A stretch of DNA of 64,000 nucleotides from the NCBI GenBank assembly GCA_914767715.1, contig OU612066.1:24650283-24714282 (forward strand), in the 5' to 3' direction. The position numbers were made by a program, and so were the translations under genes. This DNA comes from Membranipora membranacea. Lineage: Eukaryota > Bryozoa > Gymnolaemata > Cheilostomatida > Membraniporidae. The notes below the pieces were generated by a model, which had not been told where the DNA came from, made no database searches, and was given only the letters and a program-made list of their open reading frames with translations. Of the stretch, positions 50,701 to 62,700 are shown in pieces; position 1 is the stretch's first letter; each line of letters opens with the position of its first letter.

Positions 50701-51582
50701 CCAGCACGCAATCACATGAATCCAACCTGCATTCAGACAAGCACACTTTGCCTGCCATTGTACTCCTTTGTTCACCAAACAAAAGGCCTTTTGTTACACA
50801 ACTCTCATAGGTGCATTGGGGCATGTCTCCCTGACATCGGCTCCCAGGGCCTATCCAACAGGGTCTTTTAGAACTGTACTTTATTTTGTAATGTTAACTC
50901 ACCATAACTTGAGTATATTTGGTGAAACATTCTCAATGCCTTGATAAACATCAGTGACATAAGGCAGCACCTCCTGCCAGTTGTCCAGCTCTGCCATGGC
51001 CTGAACGATAATCACAATTAACGTCTCCAAACTCTCAATCTCGTGACTACAACATATATACGGTGTATACATGGATGAGGGGATAATTTGACAAACAAAT
51101 GGTCAGAGAGACTAATCTCTTGTTGAGGACAAGGAGATAACTCAACTCCTTGTTGCAGACGAAGAGTGAAAATAAAAAAGGTGAATGTATAGATAGACCA
51201 ATAGATAGTAGTAGAAATGGCACGCCTTCAGTGCAGTGTTACGTGCGTGTAGCCCTACATTGATATCAGCACCCAAGAGTCATAATACTATGAACCAGGC
51301 AACGTCTGCGTGATCAAGCAAGGAGCAACAAGGGTTACTCCTTGGATTAAGTCATCTACCAATACATTCTTCTACTGCAATAACTTACCTATCCATCTTG
51401 GCTACAGCTGTACCGTGCTGCAGAAGTTCACTCAGTGAACTTTTGCAAACCTCAACACATCTTTCAAAGTCTCTAGCAATGAGAAGTAGAGAAGCTGATT
51501 TCTTAGCTTCTTTTGTTGTGTCTCGATTTATTACTTTATCAGTCAGATCTGGTCCACTCAAATACTGCTGAGAAGAGGCCAT
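47788..51582 (-). CDS. PEX26: Peroxisome assembly protein 26, copy 2
   Basis: Exons in transcript order: 51,582-51,389; 51,046-50,903; 50,098-50,002; 49,884-49,623; 48,971-48,828; 47,861-47,788. Exon lengths, phases and stop are identical to copy 1, giving 304 aa. I see few amino-acid changes, for example INASQLDE where copy 1 has INSSQLDE. All splice sites are intact and the same roughly 270 bp upstream of the ATG is carried along, so both copies could be expressed, but the DNA farther upstream differs: TRPA intron sequence for copy 1, unique DNA for copy 2. Copy 2 adjoins non-duplicated DNA upstream, so it may keep the ancestral promoter. Confidence 0.9.
48615..48806. mobile_element. MITE-like element (unit 2 copy)
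   Basis: Duplicate of the element at 40,972-41,163 at the same site in PEX26 intron 5. The insertion therefore predates the tandem duplication. Confidence 0.6.
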
Positions 51583-51850
51583 TTTCAAAGTGCAACCCCT
51601 CTCAACTTAGTAAGAACACAAAACAAATTTTAGTTACAAAAAAATCTGGTTTTCTCTTTACAATTATAGCTGATGTTTCTATATGATTAGTTCACAAATA
51701 AGACGGGACTAGTGTAGAAATCTCACCCTTGATGTTGGTATTATAGGCTAAGAATTACTTCACAGCTTTTACACTTAACTACTTTTAAGTAAATGTCATG
51801 AGAGGGTAACTACCAATTAGCAAAGTTGAATTTTTGATTTAAAAACATCC

Positions 51851-54711
51851 TGTAGCCTGGGCAAGCTAAACACCCTGTACACACAAACAAGGCGTAGGCT
51901 ATGATCCTATATCAAAGTGGCTCAGAGCAAGGAGGAGGAGAAAGGGATGCGCAGCCAATCTATTAGCCTAGTACTCATCTAAATCTAAGAGTATTTGGAT
52001 TTTCATTTTCTAATACTAGCAAGTTCTCCTGCACTCCCTGCACAGCGGCATTGTTATAATTTAGTTTCTTGTTCAACCCTCAAACAAATCTTATCAAGAC
52101 AAGATAATATGGCATGAGGTAATAAATACCCTACAAGTAGCCTGGGCAGGCTGTAAGGGGGGTGGGCGAGTGGGTCCCCACCACCCTTACAGCCTGCCCA
52201 GGCTACCCTACAGGTATATGTAGAAAATCGCTATAAAAAGGGTGATAGAATGCTCAAATACAAGTGATAATTATTATTCTGAGGGAATGCGGCAACGCTA
52301 AACGTAATCCGCTTCTACGCAGGCCTTTCTAGTGATTCACGTAAATATTAAAAAGCGATGTATGTAGGCTTTACTGTTAAATAATCATCTATCTAAAAGG
52401 CGAACTACTAATGCAAGAGATTAGGATTTAAATACTATTGTCAGTGCACACACCTCCACTTTGGTGAGAAACAAAGGGATGAGGCAAGTATTACCACAGA
52501 AATGAGTTTTGCCCCCCTCATTTTTAATAACGGCTTACACTGGATTAAATAAAAGTTTTTGCCAAGGCTCACTGTATCGCTCGGTATGATATTTTTTATG
52601 GCTGGCTGTCTAATCAAAGATCCTTATGAATGAATATTTATTATCTTATGATTGTTGTGGTTTCTTTTATCAACAGTGTAACGAGTTTACAACAAAAAAG
52701 AAAAGTACCTAATTGCCACAGGGAAAGGTTAAACCTGGATGCTGTAGGATGAGTATTAGGCAATATGGATTTGAATTGATGATGCCTTGTGAATGAGTCA
52801 TTTCTGTTGCTAATATCGCACTCCAAATAACGAGACATATATATATATATATTTATATTTAAAATTTTTAACGATAAAAAATGATGCCTTTTTAGCCTAT
52901 AATAGCAAAACCACTCTCTTGGAATGAGAAGGGTCTTTGTAAAACTTGGGTACAAAATTTGTGCTACTTCCTGTTCTTCTAGGATAAATACCAAGATGTC
53001 TCATTGCAGCTTAGCAGCGGAAAAATCTCATTTATTTGTAAAACTTTACCTTTTGGCAATTAGGTTACTACCTTTTCCCCAATCTGATAGGTAACCCTCT
53101 TGAAAAAACCGCCACTAAGACAGGATTAATAATTTATTCATGAGGGACTCCGAACAGATAATGATAAACAACGTAATAAAATACAAAGAGACCTGCTACC
53201 TTCCTTTTCACAGTTACATGGTGTGTTGATGTAAAATGAGAAGGGCTAAACTTAATTCTGAGGTAATATTTGTCTCATTCCTTTGTATTTTACCAAAAAG
53301 ATTTGAGAGATCCAACAACATGATTAAAACCTCATCTAAAGTCCTGCATGACTAATTAACCTTGTCAATGGATAAAAATTCAAGACGCATTGCAGCATGA
53401 ATAAATATAGAATATATTTGTGGCTTGCATCCACTTGAACATTCAATCATAGCACACCATTTGAATTGAAATTTCAACCCCATATCATGTGGAAGGGTTA
53501 TCATGCCGAGCTGCATTCCCAAAGACAGGCTAGCAATGAAAGTAATTCTATAATGTAGTATCTTATATTCCTGTTTTTTCCAAGTGATATTATATATATA
53601 TATATATAATATATTCATACAAAGAGCGACATCACCTTGAATTTGTTCGCAACATCAATCGTTAATAATGAAATGCTGCCACAATCAACCCAGGCAATGT
53701 TTGAGCGCATAAACTACCTACATTGCAGAATGAAGTTTTTTTAAGCAACTCGTATCCACCAACCAATCCTTCTCTTTGTCCTCTTGTTTTTTTATTCTTC
53801 TTATTTATTTGACATAGCCGGACGAAACATAGTTGAGATGAAAAAGTCAATAAAATTACCATAAAAATCGCTTGTTGATAACAAGCCATCCAAATCAACG
53901 CCCTCCGCATAGTCACTATAATATGGGTCCAATCATTATTATTAAAATATTGATACAAAATATGAGTGCTTTAGTGAATAGTGTGATGTCAAAAAATGGA
54001 TGGCTAAAATCATTCACTGAATATACTGCTTTTAACTAATCTGGTAGGCAATACAATAGTTCATTTATGACGTTATTACATCATTTCCAACTGTAAGAGA
54101 CAAAGAGATAATAGTATGTCATTTACACCTTAGTTACCACCATAACACCAACCATAAACACTTGACAGTGAAACCAATGATGACGTCAATGTAACAAAAA
54201 CTTAAGATGCCATCTGCTGAAATTTTAGTGTATAAAGGCGATTGGAGTAGAATTCCTTGATTGAGGAAAAGCCTCGATGATTATTCTAAGCCTCTTATTT
54301 TGTTGGAGCAGGGAGGAAATGCGCAGTTCTCTCCATCTACGTAATGATATCATGGAACAACCAATCAGATGAAGGCTAAGCAGTACAAAGGGTAAAAGAT
54401 TAGCATCGTCCTCAGCTTCATAATTATTATTAATCACTTAAACAAAAAATGCATAATCCTTAAAAGTTGTAAATACTAAGGGCATACATGTTTTTAATGA
54501 ATTGAAAAAGACATCAATCATCATTTAATAACCACCCTAGTGGTATCGATTAATATTATGGCCAGTTGGAGCCAGAATCATAGTAAATATATACCAACTA
54601 GGCTACTACAAAATCTTGGAAAATTCAATCAAATACGATGGGCAATAAGAAAAAATGTAAGATAACATTGTAACATATTTTAGGCCTAATCATTATCACA
54701 GATAAAAAATT
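51851..54711. other. Intergenic, repeat-rich
   Basis: Begins at the end of the tandem duplication. Contains a hairpin at 52,138-52,205 (arms beginning GTAGCCTGGGCAGGCTGTAA and its complement, about 31 bp each) and the foldback-family repeat at 52,270-53,640. ORFs here (for example 52,641-52,994 and 53,662-53,958, minus strand) lie in repeat DNA and have no recognisable features. From 53,640 to 54,711 nothing is recognised. Confidence 0.55.
52270..53640. repeat. Dispersed repeat family, copy 1
   Basis: About 1.37 kb, co-linear and clearly similar to 62,200-63,930 (for example GATTCACGTAAATATTAAA at the left, AAAGATTTGAGAGATCCAAC in the middle and CAAAAGGAC-like AT-rich ends). Copy 2 contains an extra block of about 420 bp. 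No transposase ORF is visible, so it is non-autonomous. Confidence 0.75.
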
Positions 54712-57700
54712 CTACAAACATTCATCATTATCAAGTGTATAAACCCGATAAACACCGAGAGCATCCTCCCAATCACATCTTTCACCTGGTGGTGGATGAG
54801 TTGGTTTTGCTGTGTTTGTTTGAGGTACGTCATTATCTGCACTTTTTGGAAGTGATGCATTACCGTGAGGAATTTTAGGAATAGTTACCAAAACAGGTTG
54901 CGCTATTGTGTGTAAAGTTTCACATTGTTCTACTGAACTGTTCCTGTGCACCTCAGCTTCATTTGCCTGTTGCTTTTTAGAAAAGACTCTCAATCCCCGA
55001 GGCCCCCTGCAAGGCATGGAAGGTGTTTTAGGCACCTTTCTTTTCGAGCTATAATAAGGTCTTCTCATGCTGGGGAAATTGGAAACCTGTTTTTTATGCA
55101 AATCTATGCCTCTCTTACTTATTTCACGGGAAATCGATCCCAACAAATCTGATGAAGTTTGTGGTAAGTTTTCGGTCAAACTGTGTTCAGACCCAGCATC
55201 AGGTGATTTACTCCTCTCACTTTCCTTGGAGTCATACTGACCAATACCTGGGTTCACATTGCTCATCGTGTCATACTCGTTTATCTCAGAGTAGTCCAGA
55301 TAAAGATCAGTTCGCTCGATCACTTCATAATCTGACACAGAATCGATGCGTCCTTTGTTCACATCAGCATTTTCACCATATTCACCGCCATCTACATTAA
55401 ATAACACATCAGTAAGTATAACATAAACACGGCTTTAGAGGATGCAGAATTCCAGAAAGTCCGACGGCCCCCCCGGAGAACTCTACCTTTGAAGCCATCC
55501 TCCATTGGTTTTGATATGAAGACATATATTTAGGACTACAGCACTCTGATTAGTATGAAATTATTTTGACTAATTGTAGCAAAGAAAGCGCCTCATTGCG
55601 GTTTTTGCTTCCTAACCTTCTAATCTTTCCAGGCATATTTTCCTCAGGAATACTGGAGCCAAGTGTCTCTGAGGCAAATTAAGATACTTGACTGTTTAAC
55701 AAATGCGTAATCATCTTAACAAAACCACAACAATCAGGATAAATATAAGATACTAGTGACAATCTAGGATTAGATCTCTTATAATGGTTATAAAAACTCA
55801 TGAAAAGAGACGCTGCAAATCAGAACTTGTTGAGGTCATTCATTGACAAGAAGCTTTTTTTCCCTTCAGTCTCAGCTTGGATTAAGAATGAGGGGGGCTT
55901 GGATTATTTTTGCAATAACCATCTTCATTGCTCCATATCTTCATGCTACTAGCTATGAGTATGACGCCGATAATATCAGAATATGTAAACATCCCTACCC
56001 TAAAAAACCAGGTGACTTTTTAAGTAACTACCATTCAGGCTGCATATTTTTAGTGTGTGCCGGTAAGCAGAAGATTGTTGTTGTACTGAAATGTACATTT
56101 GAGGATTCGATGAGACATCCCTTTCCAATTCAATTTTTTTCTCCAGACTCAGTAAAATGAGTGTGTAAATTTTTGTAATCTATAATGCTTACAGGAATCA
56201 GAAAACATTATTAGGTCAGATAGTGCTGGTTGATTTTAAACATTTGAAATGGCTGTTTAAAATAGTCATTAAAATTGTAAGCATTCTGCTGATGATGTAA
56301 GGTATTGAATCAAAATGTTAAATAAGCTCTCATTTCATTTCAGACATGTTCTGGTTGGCACCAAATAAAACGACGATAAACGATTTTGACTGCATGGACA
56401 CTTGTCAGGAAAAGTTCAGCTATGACGGGATACAGATATCTTCTTACCTAGCACAGGATGACAGAAGTTGCAGCTGCAGGCTCTGCCCGGAGGACTATTT
56501 TCGTGGCGACAAACTGAAACTATTACTTAGCCTTATGGGATGCATGGATTTCGATAGTATGAAACGAAGATGGTATATGGGTGATCGAGTGCTCCTAGCT
56601 TATTATTGTAAGCTTGGGGGGTCGGTGAACTACAAGCGTTATGGGTGAATTTTGCTCGTATTAGGTGTTTTTCCTTTCATTTTTTTATAGACTGCTCAAT
56701 TGACTATGCTCATAACCAATGCCTTGACATATCTATTCTTTTTCAAAACGTAACTATGTTTGAAATCAAATCCGATGAAATATTATGGTAAATAAAATAA
56801 TAATAATAATCTTAAAGGACTTGTTGGTAGGCCATTCTATCTGTTTATACAAAGGCTATTTGCTTAGTGGCTTCCGAACAGCTATCTAATATAACATCCA
56901 ATCTGATCAACGCGGGTTTTGTAAAATGTGTCTGCTTAGATAAATAGAATTTGAGTCTCCACTGGTCTTACACTGAGAGTTGTTAGTCCTGTTCAGTGCT
57001 TCAAATTCCTCAGTATGAAATATTGGAAATTAATCAAGCTTCGATGTGACTATTTTATTAAAAATTTCTCCAGCTTTTCTGAATGGAACTCTTGCGACAA
57101 GACTACTTATATGGCAGTTTGAAAGCATCATGATTGGCTACTACATCATAACTGCCTAAGAAATGCTCAAATTGAACAATTGACGAAGGCAGGTCCAAAT
57201 GATATAATAAATACACTGAAAAGTTGGTACATGACAATCATGGACTGCTGGCACATACCTTCTACTGATGCTTCTGTTGCGGTTATTATTTAGTTGGCAG
57301 ACACCTTTGCTCTGAACCTAGATAACAAAACACAGTGATTGATATACCAGGTATCAATTGGCGATTTGAAACAACTTGCTATAGGTAGTAGTTTGTGCAA
57401 CACTGTCACACAGAAGGGTTGAATTAGGAATGTTTTGTTCGTGCACTTGGGTTTTGAGGAACACATTCCAGCGGAGTTTCCCATTGTTGACCTTGGCAGC
57501 TGAATGTATTGACCTTGTGGCGAAGTACGAACCCAGGCAGACAAGAGGCGTCATATTTATGAGAATAGATTCTCTGTAACTTATGCACGTTCAGATGTTT
57601 AATGTTTGTGTTACATGACCGCACTACAAAAGTATCAATCATTAATACTTTTTATGGACCTTTGTTAAGAAAAAACATACAGATTGTGTCATACAATATG

Positions 57701-59951
57701 ATAACACTCCATGATATGATACAGAACCTCAAAGGGTGGAAACAAACAATTATAGTTAGATAGTCAAACAGTTACGTCGCAGTTGAAATTTTTTTTTGAT
57801 TTTTCAGATGTATTTTAAGTTGCTATAATAGTACATACCTAACATAGGAACATACCTGAGTATTTTATCTGGAACAGCTCTCCTTTGACATCATATGCTT
57901 CTACTATTTGATATCGAAGTGTGAATGGCTGTGGTCCGAAAAATATAGGTGGAAATTTTCTGTCGGAATAGTTGGTAATATCCAAAGGACCGTAAACAGT
58001 AAAAATGGCAAAACTCTGAAGTTTTGGGAGTGTCTCATTTAACTGATATATGTCAATTTTCAGAGTCCCTGCTGCCGGCAAATTGATAAGTGCTGCATGC
58101 ATTAGACTGTGGTTTAGCCTTTCTGAGGTTGAATCATTGGTAATGTATCCATCTGGGTATCGACTGACATCAATTTCACTTTCAGAGTCTGACATTGTAA
58201 ACAGGAACACAGGAAATACTGAAAGAAATAACAATAAAAAATTGCTTTAGAATTTGATATGGTAAATATTCACAGCAAATTATTAACCTGACGAAAGCCA
58301 AACCTGGTCAATGAACCTATGGCAATATATATACACTATTTTATTTAGCAGGCAATATCGAGTCGAATCCTTAATATAGGAAATTGACACTGGCAGGGCA
58401 ACATCGCTGAATGAGCGAAACAACCATTCAACAGGGCAGCGAGGCTTTGCTCGATAACTTTAATTTATTTTATTATAATCAACCTATAATGAGCATTTAC
58501 CTGCAATATTGATGATTACTTCAGGCTCTACTTGTTTTTCGATCTTCAGTAGTTAATCAATCTGACCTCTGAAATATTCCCTCTGTTCCAGGCATGTTCC
58601 ATTATCTGTGTTAATAGCTAGTGTTTTGTTTAACAGACATGGAGCGCTGTTAGCACTCTCATGATTGAAGACGATAACGCAGTTGTCACAGGAACCTTTA
58701 ATCCGGATCTGACGAGATTTTGCTTTGCTTCCGATTCCTGTAATCGTTGCTCCACAGTATTTTATTTTATCAGAGCCCTTGCCATCACTACTGTCATCCA
58801 AACTGCAAACACCAGCTTTATCTAAATTAATTGTGTCCTTGACAGTCAGTCCTCCTACCAACAGACCTAAAACATTGCAATATTTGTCTGAGCAAATGGT
58901 GGCGAAGAGGTTATTGATAGGAATAGATTTTACTTTTGGTGAACAGGATATCACCAAAGAACAGGTTGAAGAAAAGACATCAAAACAAGAACCTGTTCGG
59001 TCTATCTTAGTTATTTAGTTTAGGCAATAATGAGGTCATGCAAAATATAGCTCAACAATTTTTATTTAAAGAGGGAGTGTAATTCAGATCCAGCATTAAT
59101 TGTAGACACTTGGTAGTCCATCTGTAGGGATTTACTTGTTCAGGGGGGTTATAATATGAACAAAAAATTTTTTTATGAGACTTGCCTTTACCAATTTGCT
59201 ATGCTCTAATTTAAATCCTAATATCTTTTGACATTTTCTATTTATCACTTTATTACACATCACGGTAACTACACAGAGCATAGCATGTTTTGTCAAGACA
59301 GGCTACATTGAGCCATAATTAATAGCTTAAATCATGATGATTAATGATCTATTGATTTATAATTCACTAGAAAATCAATATTTGCAGTGCACCTGCTGTG
59401 GCACAAATTGTGACCTTGTCATCTATAAACTGAACTCAAAATTATTGTATTCCTACACTTTTTCATATCTAATTTTCTTTTGAAAAAGAAACTTAGCTCT
59501 CAAAAATCCATCTGCAGAGTCAAATATGGTTGAGAAATGAGAAGCTATAATGATTTTCAAAAATGATAACTATTTACTGAGAAAAATTGCTAAATGTAAA
59601 TCAGTCATTATTGATTGATAGGGGATTGTTTACGAGTGTTCCACCTATGACATCAAATCCTTATCAATGTAAACAAATCCTTCTGATGTATTTGGCGCCA
59701 AAATGGAGCACATGATCAGAATCGGAATGGGTTGATCTATCAACCTGGATAGGGATGGGAGAAAGTGAATCTGAACTGAACTCCTCCTTTAATTCCATTA
59801 AATTATTATTTTTTTGCAATTTCATGGTGTTTATCAGTGTTAAAAATGAACAGGTTTATGACAAAATAAATCAGGATTATGACAAACCTTGAGCAGACAA
59901 TACTCCATACAGTGCTATTATAGCTGTAAAACTTTTGGCAGTCAAAACAAC
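54712..59951 (-). CDS. Putative CUB/sushi receptor with ITAM-like cytoplasmic tail (partial model)
   Basis: Minus-strand exons: 59,951-59,888 (hydrophobic signal-peptide segment SFTAIIALYGVLSAQ); 58,932-58,567 (122 aa with eight Cys, no known fold); 58,218-57,856 (121 aa CUB-like, RYPDGYI to ELFQIKYS); 57,623 to about 57,447 (sushi/CCP with Cys pattern RSC, ASC, FSC, LEC and GQQWETPLEC); 55,391-54,712 (226-aa tail with stop). All extracellular and tail junctions are phase 1, as usual for shuffled extracellular modules. The tail holds YGEN (Grb2-type YxN), YEVI then YSEI eight residues apart (ITAM spacing), YDTM (PI3-kinase-type YxxM) and a PPP stretch. Missing: the start-codon exon and a clear membrane helix; the sushi donor (GTGCAC) is weak. 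Tail and ectodomain could therefore be separate genes. Inferred role: tyrosine-phosphorylated cell-surface receptor. Confidence 0.6.
55888..56648 (+). CDS. Small secreted cysteine-rich protein, nested on the opposite strand
   Basis: Two coding exons, 55,888-56,062 and 56,344-56,648, join in phase to give 159 aa. An acceptor (CCCTTCAG) at 55,869 implies an upstream untranslated exon. The N-terminus MRGAWIIFAITIFIAPYLHA is a good signal peptide. The mature part has ten Cys, including a CSC-x2-C cluster (SCSCRLC), and one N-glycosylation site (NKT); no transmembrane segment follows. An AATAAA lies about 140 bp after the stop. I do not recognise the family. The gene lies inside the long intron between the sushi and tail exons of the minus-strand receptor model. 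Confidence 0.7.
56791..56796 (+). promoter_or_regulatory. Polyadenylation signal of the nested secreted gene
   Basis: AATAAA about 143 bp downstream of the stop codon at 56,648, in the correct orientation. Confidence 0.6.
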
Positions 59952-61675
59952 CTGAAATTAAGATCAACGGGGTTAAATAAGGTTATAAACTCAAACCATA
60001 TGTCACGTCGATGACCTTCCGTTGTTCACACAGCATGCGAATAAAACGTGACGAAGGAGGAGGTAACTCATCAAGGAGATTCGATTGCAAACCGCAATCA
60101 AAGTTAATATTCATAGCACAAATATTGAACGGTATTACTTACACATCATGTATAGGTGTAGCAAAGAGCAGAAAAAAGAGATGATTTCCAGATCCAGGAA
60201 GAGGCGGACGAGTGAAAACTCCAGCCTATAAGACTGCAAACAAATATGTAACTGACTTTGGGAGACTTAAACGCTTCCTTTTGTTCCGGGATTATAATGT
60301 ATTTGAAAAAGTTCAGAACAATTCACAATGCATAATTATTAATTATTATTAATATTAATCCCACCGGTGGTTACAGGTTTGTATTTTTTGTTCCTAGAGG
60401 AGTGTATTTTGAGCTGATAATTGCACTTTGTAATATTATTAAGTCTCAGCCTTATTCAACAAGCTAAACCCCCAGTACAGGGTGGTATAGTACACTGCAT
60501 CTTTTGCCCGATTATTGGTTGGATTGTATTCTATGTACGGAACTCACATTTGCATCATTATGTGAAGGACACTAGTCCTAAATTTTTTAAAGGTTTTTGA
60601 AAAATGTTCTGGTCTAAATGACACCTTTATGATTTCTCGTAAAGGACAAGCTCTTAAACCAGGTAACCATGTCAGGGGGAGGGATCAGATTAGATCAAAA
60701 GGTTGACATTGTTGTATCAGTAAATGGGCATATTATTGTCTTTGAATAGTAGTGTAAAATGTCGTTAACAGAAGTAATATTGATGAAGCCAAGGCAATAG
60801 AATAAAATTCCATAACTGATGTTCACTTGGCGTCAGAAGCCAGCATGGTCTATGTGGTGCAGAGATGGTTCTTTTGAAAAGAATAGATAAATACAAAAAT
60901 AGGTCAACACCTTGGCAACAACAGCTAACTAAGTGATGTGGGCAACCTGATACTTAGTACCAATGACCTCGCTTTTTTAATCCTCATTGTGTTGTTTGCC
61001 ATTTCCTACTTGCTGTACTTTGGCTAGCCTCTCTAGAACATTTCTCCACACCAGCTGATCAAGAACAGTGACTTTACAGCCTTCTAAATTTGTCTGTATC
61101 CAATTTAAATCCTTTGTGATGTTTGTTTGTTTGTTCAAGTTATCACTCTCTTTCTAGAGATGTTTACAAATAAAGAGGTGCAAGCTTCCAAAAATAAACC
61201 CTTGGTTGTGGCAAACAGTAATAAGGAGACAAAAAAGGATTTACAACTAAATATACTTTGGGTTTGAAAGTATTGATTTCCTCGTTTAACAGTGCGGGTT
61301 CTATGGTCACCCATTCTGTTTTTTATGCACCCTTTTGTTTCATTTCGGGTTTCCTGCAAATTCAAATGCTTGCCGTACTGGTGTCTTTTCAGGTTTGCAT
61401 AGAAGGTGATTCTTGATGGTATGAGTTTCAATTGATTAGGTGATTTGGTGGATGCGGCCCGCCGGCATATAAGCATCGTTATTGTAAACTAAATCAAACA
61501 ACATATCAAGATATATGTTATTAATATATAATGATAGAAAAATCATGCCTGTTAAGTTCATGCATAGCCCCCAAAATACATTCGGTGATGGAACAGATCT
61601 CTATAAAACTGTTTGCACAACAGCTGCGCTACTACTCCCTCATCTAAAATGAAAACCAGATTGCCTCTCTGCAGC
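59952..61675. other. Upstream region of receptor; no gene recognised
   Basis: A strong donor (ATGATGT then GTAAGT, minus strand) at about 60,143 could end a 5' exon of the receptor, but joining it puts the signal-peptide exon out of frame. The 113-codon ORF at 61,135-61,476 (minus) is Lys/Arg-rich without recognisable domain and is probably chance. Confidence 0.4.
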
Positions 61676-62700
61676 TTAGCAACAGAAATGACTCATTCGT
61701 AGGGCATTATCAATACAGATCAACATTACCCAATACTTTTCCTACAGCATACAAGGGTTAAACCTTTCCTTGCGGCAATTAGGTACTTATCTTTTCTATT
61801 GTGAACGTGTTACCCTGTTGATTAAAGAAGCCACCACAAACATAAGATAAATGAATTATTCATGAGGATCTTTGATTAGACAGTCAGCCATAAAAATATT
61901 ATACCAAGGATACAATAAACCAGATATTGTTGTGGTCAATCCTTTTATTTGTGGGCACAAACTTTTATTTTTTCCAGCGTCAGCCGAGGAGGGCCAAACT
62001 TATTTCTGTGGTAATACTGGCCTCATTCCTTTGTTTCTTTTTAAAACTAAGAGGTGTGTGCACTGACAATAAGATTTTAATCCTAATCATTTGCATTAAT
62101 ACTTAGCCTTGTGGATAGATGATTATTTAACAGTTAAGCCGACATACATCGCTATTTAATATTTACGTGAATAACGAGAAAGGACTACGTAGTCCTTTCT
62201 CGTGATTCACGTAAATATTAAATAGCGATGTATGTCGGCTTTACTGTTAAATAATCATCTATCTAAGAGGCTAAGTCTAAAGCAAGAGATAAGGATTAAA
62301 TCCTATTGTCAGTGGACACACCTCTGTTTGGGTGAGAAACAAAGGAATGAGGCAAGTATTACCACAGATTTAAGTTCTTAATAACGTCTGGCACTGGAAA
62401 AAAACAAAAGTTTTTGCCAAGGATTGGCCACAACAATCTCTGGTTCACTGTATCGCTCGATATAATTTTTTATGGCTTGCTGTCTAATCAAAGATCCTCA
62501 TGAATAAATCATTTATCTTATGTTGTGGTGGCTTTTTTTATCAACAGGGTAACACGTTCACAATAGAAAAGATAAGTACCTTATTGCCTCATGGAAAAGT
62601 TTAACCCATGTATATTGTAGGATAAGTAATAGGTAATATGGATTTGAATTGATGCTGCCTTGCGAATGAGTCATTTCTGTTGCTGATATCGCACTCCAAA
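61676..62700. repeat. Large inverted repeat of the dispersed family, with central palindrome
   Basis: The left half (61,676 to about 62,188) is the reverse complement of the right half (about 62,189-62,700) with moderate divergence outward. The central 104 bp (62,137-62,240) is almost perfectly palindromic, centred between 62,188 and 62,189, with a CGAGAAAGGACTAC core and its complement. It looks like two inverted copies of one repeat joined head to head. Confidence 0.85.

Larger units (their letters stand above)
44271..51850. repeat. Tandem segmental duplication, unit 2 (7,580 bp)
   Basis: Abuts unit 1 head to tail with no intervening DNA. Differences include about 57 bp present in unit 1 at about 41,575-41,635 but absent near 49,210, shorter G-rich repeats near 44,770 (unit 1 has two copies of a G-rich block at 37,090-37,180), and many single-base changes. 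Unique sequence resumes at 51,851. Confidence 0.92.

Noticed and set aside
60143-60150. Candidate first exon of the receptor ending at a GTAAGT donor
   Set aside because: Joining it to the exon at 59,951 gives a frame that disagrees with the signal peptide and all later exons.
61135-61476. 113-codon minus-strand ORF
   Set aside because: Basic, without domain, conserved motif or splice context; consistent with chance.
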